From assembly GCA_035041965.1 (NCBI GenBank), contig JAPYMA010001212.1, positions 1 to 64,000 of the forward strand: 64,000 bases of DNA, written 5' to 3'. Positions within the stretch are counted from its first letter, which is position 1. Each line of letters opens with the position of its first letter. The notes beneath the pieces were generated by a model that was not told where the DNA came from, did no database searches, and saw only the letters and a program-made list of their open reading frames with translations. Source of the DNA: Anisakis pegreffii (taxonomy: Eukaryota; Nematoda; Chromadorea; Rhabditida; Anisakidae). Position numbers and translations under genes: made by a program. Positions 53,501 to 61,234 of this stretch are shown here, piece by piece.

Positions 53501-56464
53501 GAATTTCTCTGCACTCCCAAAAAATTTTCAACAAATTCTTAAGAAAACGCATTCAGTTTGATGTTCACCACAACTTGAACTGGTATGGATGAGTGAATTG
53601 ATATTGATCACCACTGACTCTCGATCTTCGCTTCTAACATCTATATCATCGGCAAATAGCACGTGAAAAGTATAGGAGCAGTCAAAGTAATGCCATTCAA
53701 GTAGGCTAAGAAGAAAACTCATCAATAGCATCATCCAAGATGATTGAGAAATAGTTAGAAAAAAGATGGAATAACGAGAAAAGAGAGAATATCAACTAAA
53801 ACAATGAACTTAAAATATAACTTCTTATGAAAAACATATACTTCTTGAGAAAACACAAGTGATATTGCAAAATACATTGCAAAATTAAGCAGTTACATTG
53901 CAAAATCTCGTAAAATTATTGCGTAATAAATGAGCAGTTATGATTCGTATCTACAACTGTAATAAATCCTTTCTTACAACTGTTGCCATTTAACTTGGAT
54001 CAGTTTAGTTGGCGAAGCAATGCGTATGTAGACAAGAGTAATATTGAAAGCGGAATTTTTTTCTATTTTACTTTGTAAAGTGCATCCTAGCCGACAGATA
54101 TCTGCCTTTCGATAATACTTCCATATTGTTTTGATAACTTTGTATCAATGGACGAATCTTAAACTGTTCGAATGTTATTTTGCAGTGTTAAGTCGAGAAT
54201 TCATAATGAAAGAGGTATCAATCAATCATTTCAATGACTATTTTAAACACACTAAATAGATTCGCGAATATTGATGTAGTTCTTAACATCTTTTGAATTG
54301 TTGTTGTTTCAAAAGAAGATGTTCGTAAACACGATGAGTACTAATGCACAATGGCATTTTAATAGAATGATTTGCAATAGATGAGCTTTTCTATTGCCAT
54401 ATGTATGAAATATTTATTTTCTTGAGAGACGAACGCAAGAAACGCATTACAAGCTCGGTTGAACGCATATGCTTTGCACCACATGTCTTCAGTTATTGTT
54501 CAGACTCAATTGAAAGCGTTTCACTTCCATGCAAATTCTGATTCATTCTCTATCAGAGTAAATCATAAACGCTATACGAATGAATATCAAAACGTTCTAT
54601 CAAAAGTTTCAGCAAGAAATCATAGCGTATTTTGCAGAGTAATTCTGCATATGCTGTGACTAGCGAATACAATAATCTCGAATCAATTCAACGACAAACA
54701 AACGTTTCTCTCCATGAATTTTCTGGCTTAAGATAAAATGATTGCTGCGCAGATCGGTGCTTGATGTTTTGAGGAGATCAGAATGTGTTACATGAGATTA
54801 TTATGTCAAGATTGTGAACTAGCAGCAATTGGGAGAAGTGATATGGATGAGGTGTCTTTTGGAGACAATTTGAATGAATCGAAGACATTATTGTGTTACC
54901 CGGATCAGGTGCCCATGCTGATCGCTGACTGGGTGATCTGTATGCAGAAAAGGCGTTATCTTTCGACCTGTTGCTGCCACTGGTGCTGGAAAGTGATGAA
55001 CCACCGAAACGCGACGATCTCTCCAGAACCGAAGGCCCTGTATTCCTGCAAAACATCCCACAACCAAATCCAGATTTCATTTCGGCCAAAGTGACGAAAT
55101 CATGATCCATGCTGAGCAATACGCATGCCAGGAAATTGCAAACCGCTATTCAATCACTCGTAATGAGTTGTAATACCACAGTTTGGTATTTTATCAACCG
55201 CCTCCTTAATATCTCCAATCCAGAAACTCAATAAAGTAATCCCTTCTGTCCAAAAAAAATCAAGTAGCAGGTTTTAATGAAGCCGGAAAACCACAAATGC
55301 GGCTTAGAGTGCCCATGAAAACGATTAGTATGGGTTCAAAATTCACCACAATATCATCACATACCCAGTATCGATGGTGAAACGCTTTGATGAGGGTGAT
55401 TGCGATGAGGTGCTAAAGCGGGCTAGATTAGGCCTGCCGGACGTAGACGATAGCATAGCTGTACCGAATGGTTTCGATGCGGCCGAATCAAAAGCTTTCG
55501 TCAGACGACTCAAATGACCTCCTCGGCGCTCATCACCAAACACTGGCTTATTCCAACGAACTGAGTTCCAACTGAAGATTGCACGAAAATTCGATTGATG
55601 CAACAAGAAAGTTCTGTTTTTTCAATTTCCTTTGGTTGTTGGATGTAATCACGCAAATTAATCAAGTAGCGATTGCTTGCCACGCGGCTATGCACCTTAT
55701 CACTGCGTATCTCTTTCCTCAATCGCTTCACTTTCCAAAACATTTGTGCGTTTTGTGTGCTGTTGTGAGAAAAAGAAGCAAGCTTCGCGTAAATAGTGCA
55801 ACGACGACGGTTTTTGCATTATCTCAGACCACCACGTAGCTTTTGAGAAGAACTTTTTTCTCTACATCAAGCAATCTAATGCCAGCATTTCAATCACATT
55901 CACTGCTTATTGAATACATATATATGCTCATTTTACGCGTTTGGATAGCGGCAAACAGTAATAATACTATGCTGTTTGCTGGATGAAGCGGTTCACCTCA
56001 ATAAACTATGGCATCATGAGTGGAGGAACTTCCCGAATGGATTCATGAATTCAATACGAATCTATTAGCATGTTCAGTGGGAGTCTATTAGCATTTTTAT
56101 TTAATGTTTTTCAACGGCTAACCGAAGCCTTCAAGATGATTTGTTTATAATCCGAATGCACAATGATACATACACATGCATGAGCGCGTATGGAACAACT
56201 GCAAATGATCTTATGCGTTGATCAAACATGACTACTTCAAGCATAAATGACTTGCATCTCAAGATCTATCTTGTGATAAATTGTATGAGGTGTTGCTGCT
56301 GCTGTTCGGTTGCAAAGGCTGTGTGCATACATCACTCACCTTGTTCCATACGTATGTGGTTCAACGGTTGAACTGAGTGAGCGCAGATTCGAGCCTGCAG
56401 CAGCAGCGGAATTATTACTGCCAGCACCCCATCGTCGGTGATATAAACCAGTTGAAGATGGCAT
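15721..56464 (-). CDS. Giant multi-exon Ser/Arg-rich protein, family not recognised
   Basis: A single minus-strand gene of at least 42 exons over 40.7 kb, encoding about 2,170 residues. Nearly every exon begins after TTTCAG, TTGCAG or TTTTAG and ends before GTGAGT/GTATGC-type donors, and codon phases agree from exon to exon except at exon 16/17 and 31/32. The start ATG (56464-56462) lies 20 nt after a TTCGTTAG acceptor-like site, suitable for trans-splicing. The product is low-complexity and rich in Ser, Arg, Pro, Gln and Asn, with two likely coiled coils, an acidic DDDEDDGFYDNIQ element and a basic C-terminus ending FGSKKRLN. No enzyme motif, signal peptide or membrane span was seen. A cytoplasmic or cytoskeletal scaffold is only an inference. 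Exon blocks are listed separately. Confidence 0.82.
18173..18194. repeat. Trinucleotide repeat encoding poly-Gln (exon 38)
   Basis: A (TTG)n run on the plus strand reads as CAA repeats on the coding strand and encodes seven glutamines in the large gene. Length polymorphism would be expected. Confidence 0.9.
20631..23721 (-). CDS. Large gene, exons 27-33
   Basis: Exons 23504-23721, 23131-23221, 22643-22846, 22301-22452, 21909-22081, about 21076-21152 and 20631-20855. Exon 27 is Pro/Ser-rich and ends with five glutamines. Exon 29 contains RLDFTRKWLAGDIKSWASG, exon 30 LDERSIGSCSAEV and a basic DRKKRRQRE. Exon 33 ends AIDALVAELELNTDE. The exon 32 boundaries are doubtful: phase fits if it starts at 21152 after an atypical AAAAAAG, or at 21115 if exon 31 instead uses a GTGATT donor; the encoded SSQ end before GTCTCT is the same in both. 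Confidence 0.75.
21480..21735. repeat. Dispersed AATGAGAA-rich repeat, copy 1
   Basis: Intron 32 of the large gene is not involved; the element lies between exons 31 and 32. It contains AATAGAATGAGA, several more GAATGAGAA words and TTGAGAGTGATCAAAG. The same order of motifs occurs at 26645-26800, so this is a member of a dispersed, probably MITE-type family. No coding frame of note. Confidence 0.6.
24123..31413 (-). CDS. Large gene, exons 21-26
   Basis: Exons 31233-31413, 30728-30926, 30363-30525, 28493-28562, 28041-28194 and 24123-24273. Exon 21 includes SVLEEYVNRRANKNRFERL; exon 22 has KTPPEPPKRDNSKMLDLLSY; exon 25 has a run of six alanines; exon 26 is the most protein-like part (QVDQMIDQARFRHHQ then KFKEAIDYLDQIFEDLKKE), predicted to be helical or coiled coil. 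In exon 25 the strong GTGAGC donor at 28087 would break the frame, whereas a weaker GTTAAT donor at 28040 keeps it. The 3.8-kb intron 25 contains no exon I could support. Confidence 0.75.
26460..26800. repeat. Dispersed AATGAGAA-rich repeat, copy 2, with inverted halves
   Basis: Right half (about 26645-26800) matches 21480-21735 in motif order (AATAGAATGAGA, then ATGAGAGCGATTG against TTGAGAGTGATCA). Left half (about 26490-26565) is rich in the inverted words TTTCTCATTCA and its reverse complement resembles the right half, giving a palindromic element around a TTGACA/TGTTGAC-type centre. A related fragment lies at 46205-46265. Confidence 0.6.
27448..27930 (-). other. 160-codon open frame inside intron 25, unassigned
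   Basis: Long for an intron at this AT content and on the same strand as the host gene. The translation is hydrophobic and Leu/Ile/Phe/Cys-rich; an overlapping frame (27195-27530) is also open. It is tempting to see a broken serpentine receptor, but no family signature is visible and there is no clear splice structure. It may be chance. Confidence 0.2.
33021..41435 (-). CDS. Large gene, exons 16-20 (one junction unresolved)
   Basis: Exon 16 starts at 41435 after TTTCAG and reads VRVPPSSTKKRPPEPIESS; its 3' end is uncertain. Exons 17-20 are 35945-36053, 34670-34764, 34021-34132 and 33021-33143. Exon 17 needs a preceding phase-2 donor, which exon 16 offers only inside its coding stretch (for example GTTGAAG or GTCTAC), so a missed exon in the 36.1-41.2 kb intron is possible; 40765-40801 and about 40067-40148 contain small spliceable frames. 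Exons 19-20 carry a helix-prone, probably coiled-coil segment (IIEEEKSRLDQTVCDLDAQK). A further open frame at 34500-34590 was skipped because exon 18 splices cleanly to exon 19. Confidence 0.62.
36548..36576. repeat. TTG/CTG trinucleotide repeat (intronic)
   Basis: A (GTT)(GCT)n run of about nine units in the intron between exons 16 and 17. It would read as poly-Gln on the minus strand, but no splice sites fit around it. Confidence 0.8.
39288..39302 (-). other. Possible alternative first exon (MPHSS)
   Basis: Inside the large intron before exon 17, an ATG followed by four codons reaches a perfect GTAAGT donor in phase 0 (intron starts 39287). The next exon that starts in phase 0 is exon 18 (34764). 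This would create a shorter isoform lacking the first 17 exons. The evidence is only the ATG-donor pair, so it may be chance. Confidence 0.2.
41436..44612. other. Intron 15, 3.2 kb, nothing coding supported
   Basis: Contains short simple repeats: (TGAAC)4 at 43941-43961, an (AGC)n run at 44006-44024 and (ACAA)n at about 43421-43440. Open frames here have no splice support or recognisable content. Confidence 0.5.
44613..49524 (-). CDS. Large gene, exons 10-15
   Basis: Exons 49481-49524 (44 nt), 48919-49016, 48564-48692, 48035-48409, 46335-46389 and 44613-44798. Exons 12-13 encode a Glu/Lys/Ser-rich acidic region (EETQSVKEEVEEIGNDE and SATELKAEANETAMECA). Exon 14 is short and basic (ERKKLRKAPVPGTWIGPK). 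Exon 15 contains FCEAPALRIRLPKVKKKVLK. Exon 11 holds a strong internal GTAAGT donor (48970), but only the weaker GTTACC donor (48918) keeps the frame into exon 12. Exon 12 could also end at a second donor 13 nt downstream with unchanged phase. Confidence 0.7.
49212..49243. repeat. 14-bp inverted repeat with 4-nt loop
   Basis: CAGATGTAGGTGGA and TCCACCTATATCTG face each other across four bases with a single mismatch in the stem. It lies in intron 10 of the large gene, so in the transcript it would form a stable hairpin. Confidence 0.7.
50107..51465 (-). CDS. Large gene, exons 6-9
   Basis: Exons 51284-51465, 50906-50977, 50534-50709 and 50107-50342. Exon 6 contains RNRLGSRNSSLDISSVG; exon 8 contains RIRRLMAQQQPSIESSLLNV and VRKRLSARER. 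Exon 9 is strongly charged (SDSESSSGAEERAESRERR, then RLRKRRLRRKATRSPS), resembling a nuclear-localisation or acidic-membrane binding patch. A plus-strand ATC/ATT microsatellite lies just outside exon 9, at 50405-50424. Exon 9 ends in phase 0 at GTAAGT. Confidence 0.8.
51088..51165. repeat. Paired GTCGG...CCGAC palindromes in intron 6
   Basis: A perfect 14-bp palindrome GTCGGAATTCCGAC is followed about 35 bp later by GTCGGCCGGATTCCGAC, which is almost palindromic. The patch is much richer in G+C than the surrounding intron. Function unknown. Confidence 0.7.
51760..56464 (-). CDS. Large gene, exons 1-5 (N-terminus)
   Basis: Exons 56340-56464, 55365-55571, 54900-55045, 52628-52778 and 51760-52027. 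The protein starts MPSSTGLYHRRWG, continues through Ser-rich sequence (SSLSSTSGSNRSKD, APSSSIRERYTTRSPTIERR) and reaches RPWRQRLNEAARLRNLID, a short amphipathic, helix-prone motif followed by a poly-Asn/Asp run and more Ser/Asn-rich sequence. Phase flow is 2, 2, 1, 2, 0. Exon 5 ends at a GTCAGT donor. Many SxxR/RxxS contexts suggest a phosphorylation-rich tail (inference). Confidence 0.8.
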
Positions 56465-56608
56465 TTTGAATGAATAGCAATTATCTAACGAATAAGCAAA
56501 TGCCTAACGAAGAAATAAGGGAATAAGGCAGAGTGGTAATGTAGCAACAGTTAGAATATAGGTGAATGCAAACAATCGCTATGATATCCAAATAACTCTG
56601 AATCCAAG
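56465..56608. promoter_or_regulatory. Short shared upstream region between divergent starts
   Basis: Only 144 bp separate the ATG of the large minus-strand gene from a candidate plus-strand first exon. On the minus strand a TTCGTTAG acceptor-like site lies 20 nt before the ATG, fitting a trans-spliced 5' end. The same region on the plus strand contains repeated CTAACGA words (56486-56510). No TATA box could be assigned. Confidence 0.4.
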
Positions 56609-56713
56609 ATGATCAATGAAGAATATCCGATGTCCAAACTACTTTTAGAAGAATATAGCAAATACGTTTACAAACCAGCAGATCCGGAACTTCAACTGCT
56701 CATCAGTTCGGAG
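56609..56713 (+). CDS. Candidate first exon of a divergent plus-strand gene
   Basis: An ATG opens 35 codons ending exactly at GAG|GTAAAT in phase 0. The peptide begins MINEEYPMSKLLLEEYSKYV and continues with DPELQLLISSE, a composition far more protein-like than the AT-rich surroundings. The next exon could not be fixed: no phase-0 acceptor with a long frame lies nearby. An internal exon is possible, since AAG directly precedes the ATG. Partial annotation only. Confidence 0.45.
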
Positions 56714-56798
56714 GTAAATTAAATTCGTCGAGTTGTGTTTCAGATGTTAGTTAAATTGAGTTGAATCAATAACACCACAACGAGGTCAAGCCAGCAGT

Positions 56799-57055
56799 TC
56801 AGTCAGACTGTGTCGCCGTATCATTAGGATCATAATCTTCATCAACAACATTGTGTCTCAGCGAAGGGCACGCACAAACTGGCGGACCACAAGGATGTAT
56901 CCTGACGGTGTATTCAACTATTGACCGAGCGTAAGGTAAGGTCTAGTAAGTGTGATAAGACGGGTTTAATGAACTTGAGTAAAGGTCGAAAGGACTTTGG
57001 TAGACAGCGCAGCCAGAAGTCGGGCCGACTGCAGAGCCCCGCTTGAGAGTCGTTT
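56799..57055 (-). CDS. Candidate last two exons of an upstream minus-strand gene
   Basis: After a strong poly-T CAG acceptor, 56975-57055 reads TLKRGSAVGPTSGCAVYQSP and, across a 57-nt intron (56918-56974, GT...AG), joins in phase to 56799-56917, which includes RIHPCGPPVCACPSLRHN and ends ATQSD plus a TGA. The combined peptide is Cys/Pro-rich and looks coded. Further upstream exons were not found. The stop is only about 335 bp before the large gene's ATG, so a nematode operon-like order is possible, but the candidate plus exon at 56609-56713 sits between them. Family not recognised. Confidence 0.4.
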
Positions 57056-57394
57056 CTGAAAAAAAAAATTGTATTTTCTTGCTGATTGATCAGAAACTAA
57101 TAAATCTAATGAATTGGATAGAATGAACACACACACATTTATACTATAAATAATATTTTCAAAGAAATGCTTCGATGGAAACAAATGAATTACAAAAAGG
57201 TATCTTTCATAAGCAGCATATCTTTGGATTTATCACTGCCTGTTGACTTTTCAAGCGATAATGTTCTAAACACTTTTGCTGTTTTTCAACATTTCACATC
57301 CCACACCGATGCTGTCGATGTGAATGCATAAGCTTATCAAATTTTATGAAGCAAGTCGATGCTCTCGACTAGTGAGTGAACTATTGTAACAGGT

Positions 57395-57424
57395 GACTCG
57401 ACTCGACTCCACTCCACTCCACTC
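57395..57424. repeat. 5-bp tandem repeat (GACTC/CACTC)
   Basis: Three GACTC-type units are followed by three CACTC units, a pentanucleotide microsatellite with one-base unit switching, in AT-rich intergenic or intronic DNA. Confidence 0.85.
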
Positions 57425-57698
57425 TTCTCGAAACAGAACGAACGCGAGAGCGAGATGGGATACGAACCGATGCAATTAAATGTATTGTGATACGTTACAT
57501 AATTAATCGAATCTGAGGCGAGAACGAAGCAACTTACACACAGTGATTTATAGTTACAGCAACTGAACAGCTTCACTGCGTTCTGCTCAAAATAATCAAC
57601 ACGAAGCACTAGATGTGCAAGCATACAACTATGTAGGTTTCCTCAATTTACGCCTTTCAATTTCAATTTTTGATGTCTTAAAGTAAAATGTGTTATCT

Positions 57699-57823
57699 AT
57701 GGCACCTAGTGTCATCTGCCAACGATCCACAAACGAGGAAGATGATGAAGTGAGTGAGTTGCACAATATCGCATCTGACATTATTGGTCGAAGCTTTTGC
57801 TTAGACTCGATGTTTTTGGATAG
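57699..57823 (+). CDS. Candidate first exon, acidic peptide
   Basis: ATG at 57699 opens 41 codons ending GAT AG|GTAATT in phase 2. The peptide contains NEEDDEVSELHNIASDIIGR, more protein-like than its surroundings. An in-frame TAA lies just upstream, supporting this ATG as a start. Its frame does not join to the phase-0 end of 56609-56713 through any acceptor that I can see, so it may be another gene or an alternative start. No following exon was fixed. Confidence 0.35.
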
Positions 57824-60800
57824 GTAATTTTATATGCACATTATTGCGTGAGAGCATCAAATGAACTCATTAATAGACACACAGAAGACGGTCGAAATAT
57901 TGCTGACATTACAAGATTACTTTGACAAGAATTTCTTTCTGCAATGAATTTTTCATAGTAATATTTCGTATAGTTCAATATCATGCTTTGCTGCATCTTT
58001 TCTTTCTTTTTTTCGATTATTTCGAACAGAATTCTAGTCAGAAATTCTAAAAATTGCTCATTGAACATCTTGGAATTTCGCTTGAAAATTTCACACTTTC
58101 AAAGCTCTCAGCAAACACTCTCTTATTGTTAGCATTCATCATCATTTTCTTGTGTGCCTCAAGCGGCGATCAGTTAAGCGCGTTCTTTTTTTGCAAACGC
58201 TATGACTAATGATAAACTATTCATGAGAACGAAACCACTTTGTGTAGACATCGTCTAGAGCACATTCGAACGATTAATTTAATATTCAAGTGAAATAACA
58301 TGCATGAACTCATTCGCACAGCAATGTCGCTCTATAGATGCCTAAAACGCTCCTCATACCGAAATAAACATTTGCTGAATGCGTTGAGAACTGGTGAGGA
58401 GTAATTTTATCGTGAGAAGATGCAGGAAAACTGTTCAATTTTAAATTCACCAGCAGCCGAATTTTTGGATTCGGATATTTAAGAGATCAACTGCCGAGAA
58501 TGTTGAGCAAATCTGGTCAAACTCTACTGAAATTGGAGCTCTGTTCATTATCGCAAATATCAGTTCGAAAAGAATCTTCAGAGTGTAATGAGATGAAAGT
58601 TGAGCTTATTGTTAGCATTAGAACGCGTGATGGAAGTGTTTACCAATCAGTTCAAGCCTTTGCCTTGGCCATTTGTCAGTATTTTTATGATTAACCGTAT
58701 AATCTACTCAAGAAATCGCCAATCCCTGAATCACATCAGATATTTATCACAATAAGGAATAAATAAGTGAGATTAAGCTCTGCTCAAAATGAAACAATCA
58801 TATAGGAAATGATTCGAGAAGATAGTTTCTTCTCCTCTTCAAATCGACTCTGTTGTGGTATAACAATGGGAATTTTATGTGAAAAACGAATTCCAGATAT
58901 CGAACGGCTAGTGTTCGCTGAATACTGAGCATCATTCGATGTGTTTGCACAATTATTTGCAACAAAAATTGATTGCGAGTAGACGACGAGGATGCGGAAA
59001 GAATGTGCTAAATGTGAAAAATAATCCGATTTGTGCATAAACTTCATTCGTCATATCATTTCGCATCAATTGACAATCATTTCGTATCACTGCAATAATA
59101 ATCTCAACGATACGTTTGATTAACGTGCGATTAATCGATAAATATTATGGCATGAATATGTATGTGTCTTTAATGATCCATCAGTATGCGAAATTATCAG
59201 AGTAATGTTTGAATTTGATTATCGCTGAATTTAAATTTGAGCTTTACTGCAAAGTCAACGGTCAAAACCGATCGGAAATCTTACAATTCCTAGCAGTCAC
59301 TTTCACAGCAGTCGTCGAATTTGACTCGGAATAAAAATCGAATTCGAGCAACATTCGAAACAAATTCCAGTTTTCACTACTTATAAATTTCGATTGGCAT
59401 CATTAAACCGGAATGTGAAACTGCATGTTAGTAACACCATAATCTAGTGAGAATTCCATGGAATAACTAAATAGAATAGCCGAAAGTGTGGTGTTTTCTT
59501 CTGAATGAAAGTAACCGCGAGCAGTTAGTTCACTGATGAATGGAACAAGTAACAAGCTCTATTATCTATCGCCAATTCATTCTCAGTTCGACTGAGCCAA
59601 CAAATTCCTCATGATAGCCGCCCCATAAAAACTCAAAACTTTTCATTTCATCGTTTCCGAAGCGTCATCCAATTAGAGACGAATGCTGTTGAATAAATGA
59701 GATGTGAAATCCAAAAATCTGACACTAACAAAGTTCGAAAGTAACGAATATACATTTATTCGAAAGTAAAGGTGAAAAATCAAGCAAATTTGCGTATTGA
59801 TCGACACAGAACAACTTCAATTCTACTAAACAAGCTGATGTATTTCTTTGGATAGTGATTGATTGCTTGCCTCATTAACTGTACGCATTGATAGAGAGGT
59901 TGATAGCGGGAACGATGATAATAGAGGTGGTGGAAATGATACCGATATAGACAATGATAATGCTATGATAAGGGCACTGATAGTAACGAATGGAAACAGA
60001 GAGATATTAATGGCAAACGAGTCGGTTAGCTATTGCAGGTGAGCCGAGCGGTTGGTGAATGGGTAATCAAGAAGCGCTGAAGATCGATTTTGCTGGCTTG
60101 CTGAAAGAGTTCCAGTCGAGTTGACGGAGAAGACAAAAATAGCCGAAGTGAAAATGAAGTTTGTTTTAATGTGCATACTCGTTGCGAAACTATTAACAAC
60201 TTCGTCATATTCTACGACAATACGATGATAGCAAACAGATAAAGCAGTGGCACATCAAAGGTAATACTGAAAATGCTGTGACGATCGCATGAATGAATAA
60301 ATGCAGTAGAATGCATTATAGCATTTTGATGAATAACCAAGAACTACTGGCTGCTACAAAAATAACGATACTAATCATAATTAATTGAAGAATGCATCAT
60401 CATTTGTCGTACATTACACGTCAGTTTATCACAAATCACCTGAATATCATCCTTATCTCGCTCATCAACGCTCACCACACTCTTAATGCATAAAACACAA
60501 TTCAAATTCGAATCGCCGAACTCAGTTGATCGCTTCTCCTACACAATTGTATAATGCATTTTAGTTGGTTTGTATCGTTTGGTTAGCTAGCTAACGTCTC
60601 TTTGAATATAATGTTAAAATGTTATTTGAATCGACTGAATGTTAGATAATGTGGAAATATTTAGTAAGTTTTATTGAATACATTCTTTCGTTCAGTTGTT
60701 AGTTAGCATTTAGTCGCAGTTTTAGCACTTAGCGTTAAGCAGCTGACTCGAAATTGATTCAGCAAACCACCTCAACATTCATTCATTCAGTTTTAGCCGT

Positions 60801-61003
60801 GCATCATTATCATCATCATCATCGAATTGCTTTGCTCTCCATTCATTCACCCATTTGTCCACTTCAACGATTCAACTCAGTTCGATGCTTTACGAAATGA
60901 ATCGACAAAAAAAAAACACGAAAAAGCCATTTATTCTCTTGTTATCTACTTTGCTATCCGTCTCCTTTTTTGCTTGTCCATCATCGAGGCATTCATCCTT
61001 CAG
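57824..61003. other. AT-rich stretch, no supported gene
   Basis: A 64-codon plus-strand frame at 58500-58694 is open and mildly protein-like after an ATATCAG site, but its phase is not supported by flanking exons. The region also includes ATCAT microsatellite at about 60805-60822. Nothing else is identifiable. Confidence 0.4.
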
Positions 61004-61234
61004 ATGAAACAATCCCAGGCAATATCCCCAAAGCACAGGCAAGAGCGAACCCACCGAAATTCTGCTTGCTCTAGTCGACTTCTGATCTTTCGCAACATTC
61101 AGTTCGACTGCAACGGGAAGTGGATATATCTATCTGTAGCCGCTTTTCAGTTCATAGAACACGTTTCCGTGGCCATCGTGAACAGTCGAGTAGCCCGGCA
61201 GCTATTATTTTGTGACGAGAATACAGACGAATGA
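61004..61234 (+). CDS. Candidate terminal exon, plus strand
   Basis: Following CCTTCAG, 77 codons are open to a TGA. The stretch is richer in G+C than its surroundings and ends SRVARQLLFCDENTDE. A second TTTTCAG inside could start a shorter exon in the same phase. It could be the 3' end of the gene begun at 56609 or 57699, but linking exons were not found. Family not recognised. Confidence 0.3.
   Translation: MKQSQAISPKHRQERTHRNSACSSRLLIFRNIQFDCNGKWIYLSVAAFQFIEHVSVAIVNSRVARQLLFCDENTDE

Noticed and set aside
54783..55094. Plus-strand frame of 103 codons
   Set aside because: Antisense shadow of exon 3 of the large gene; the minus-strand reading fits both neighbouring phases.
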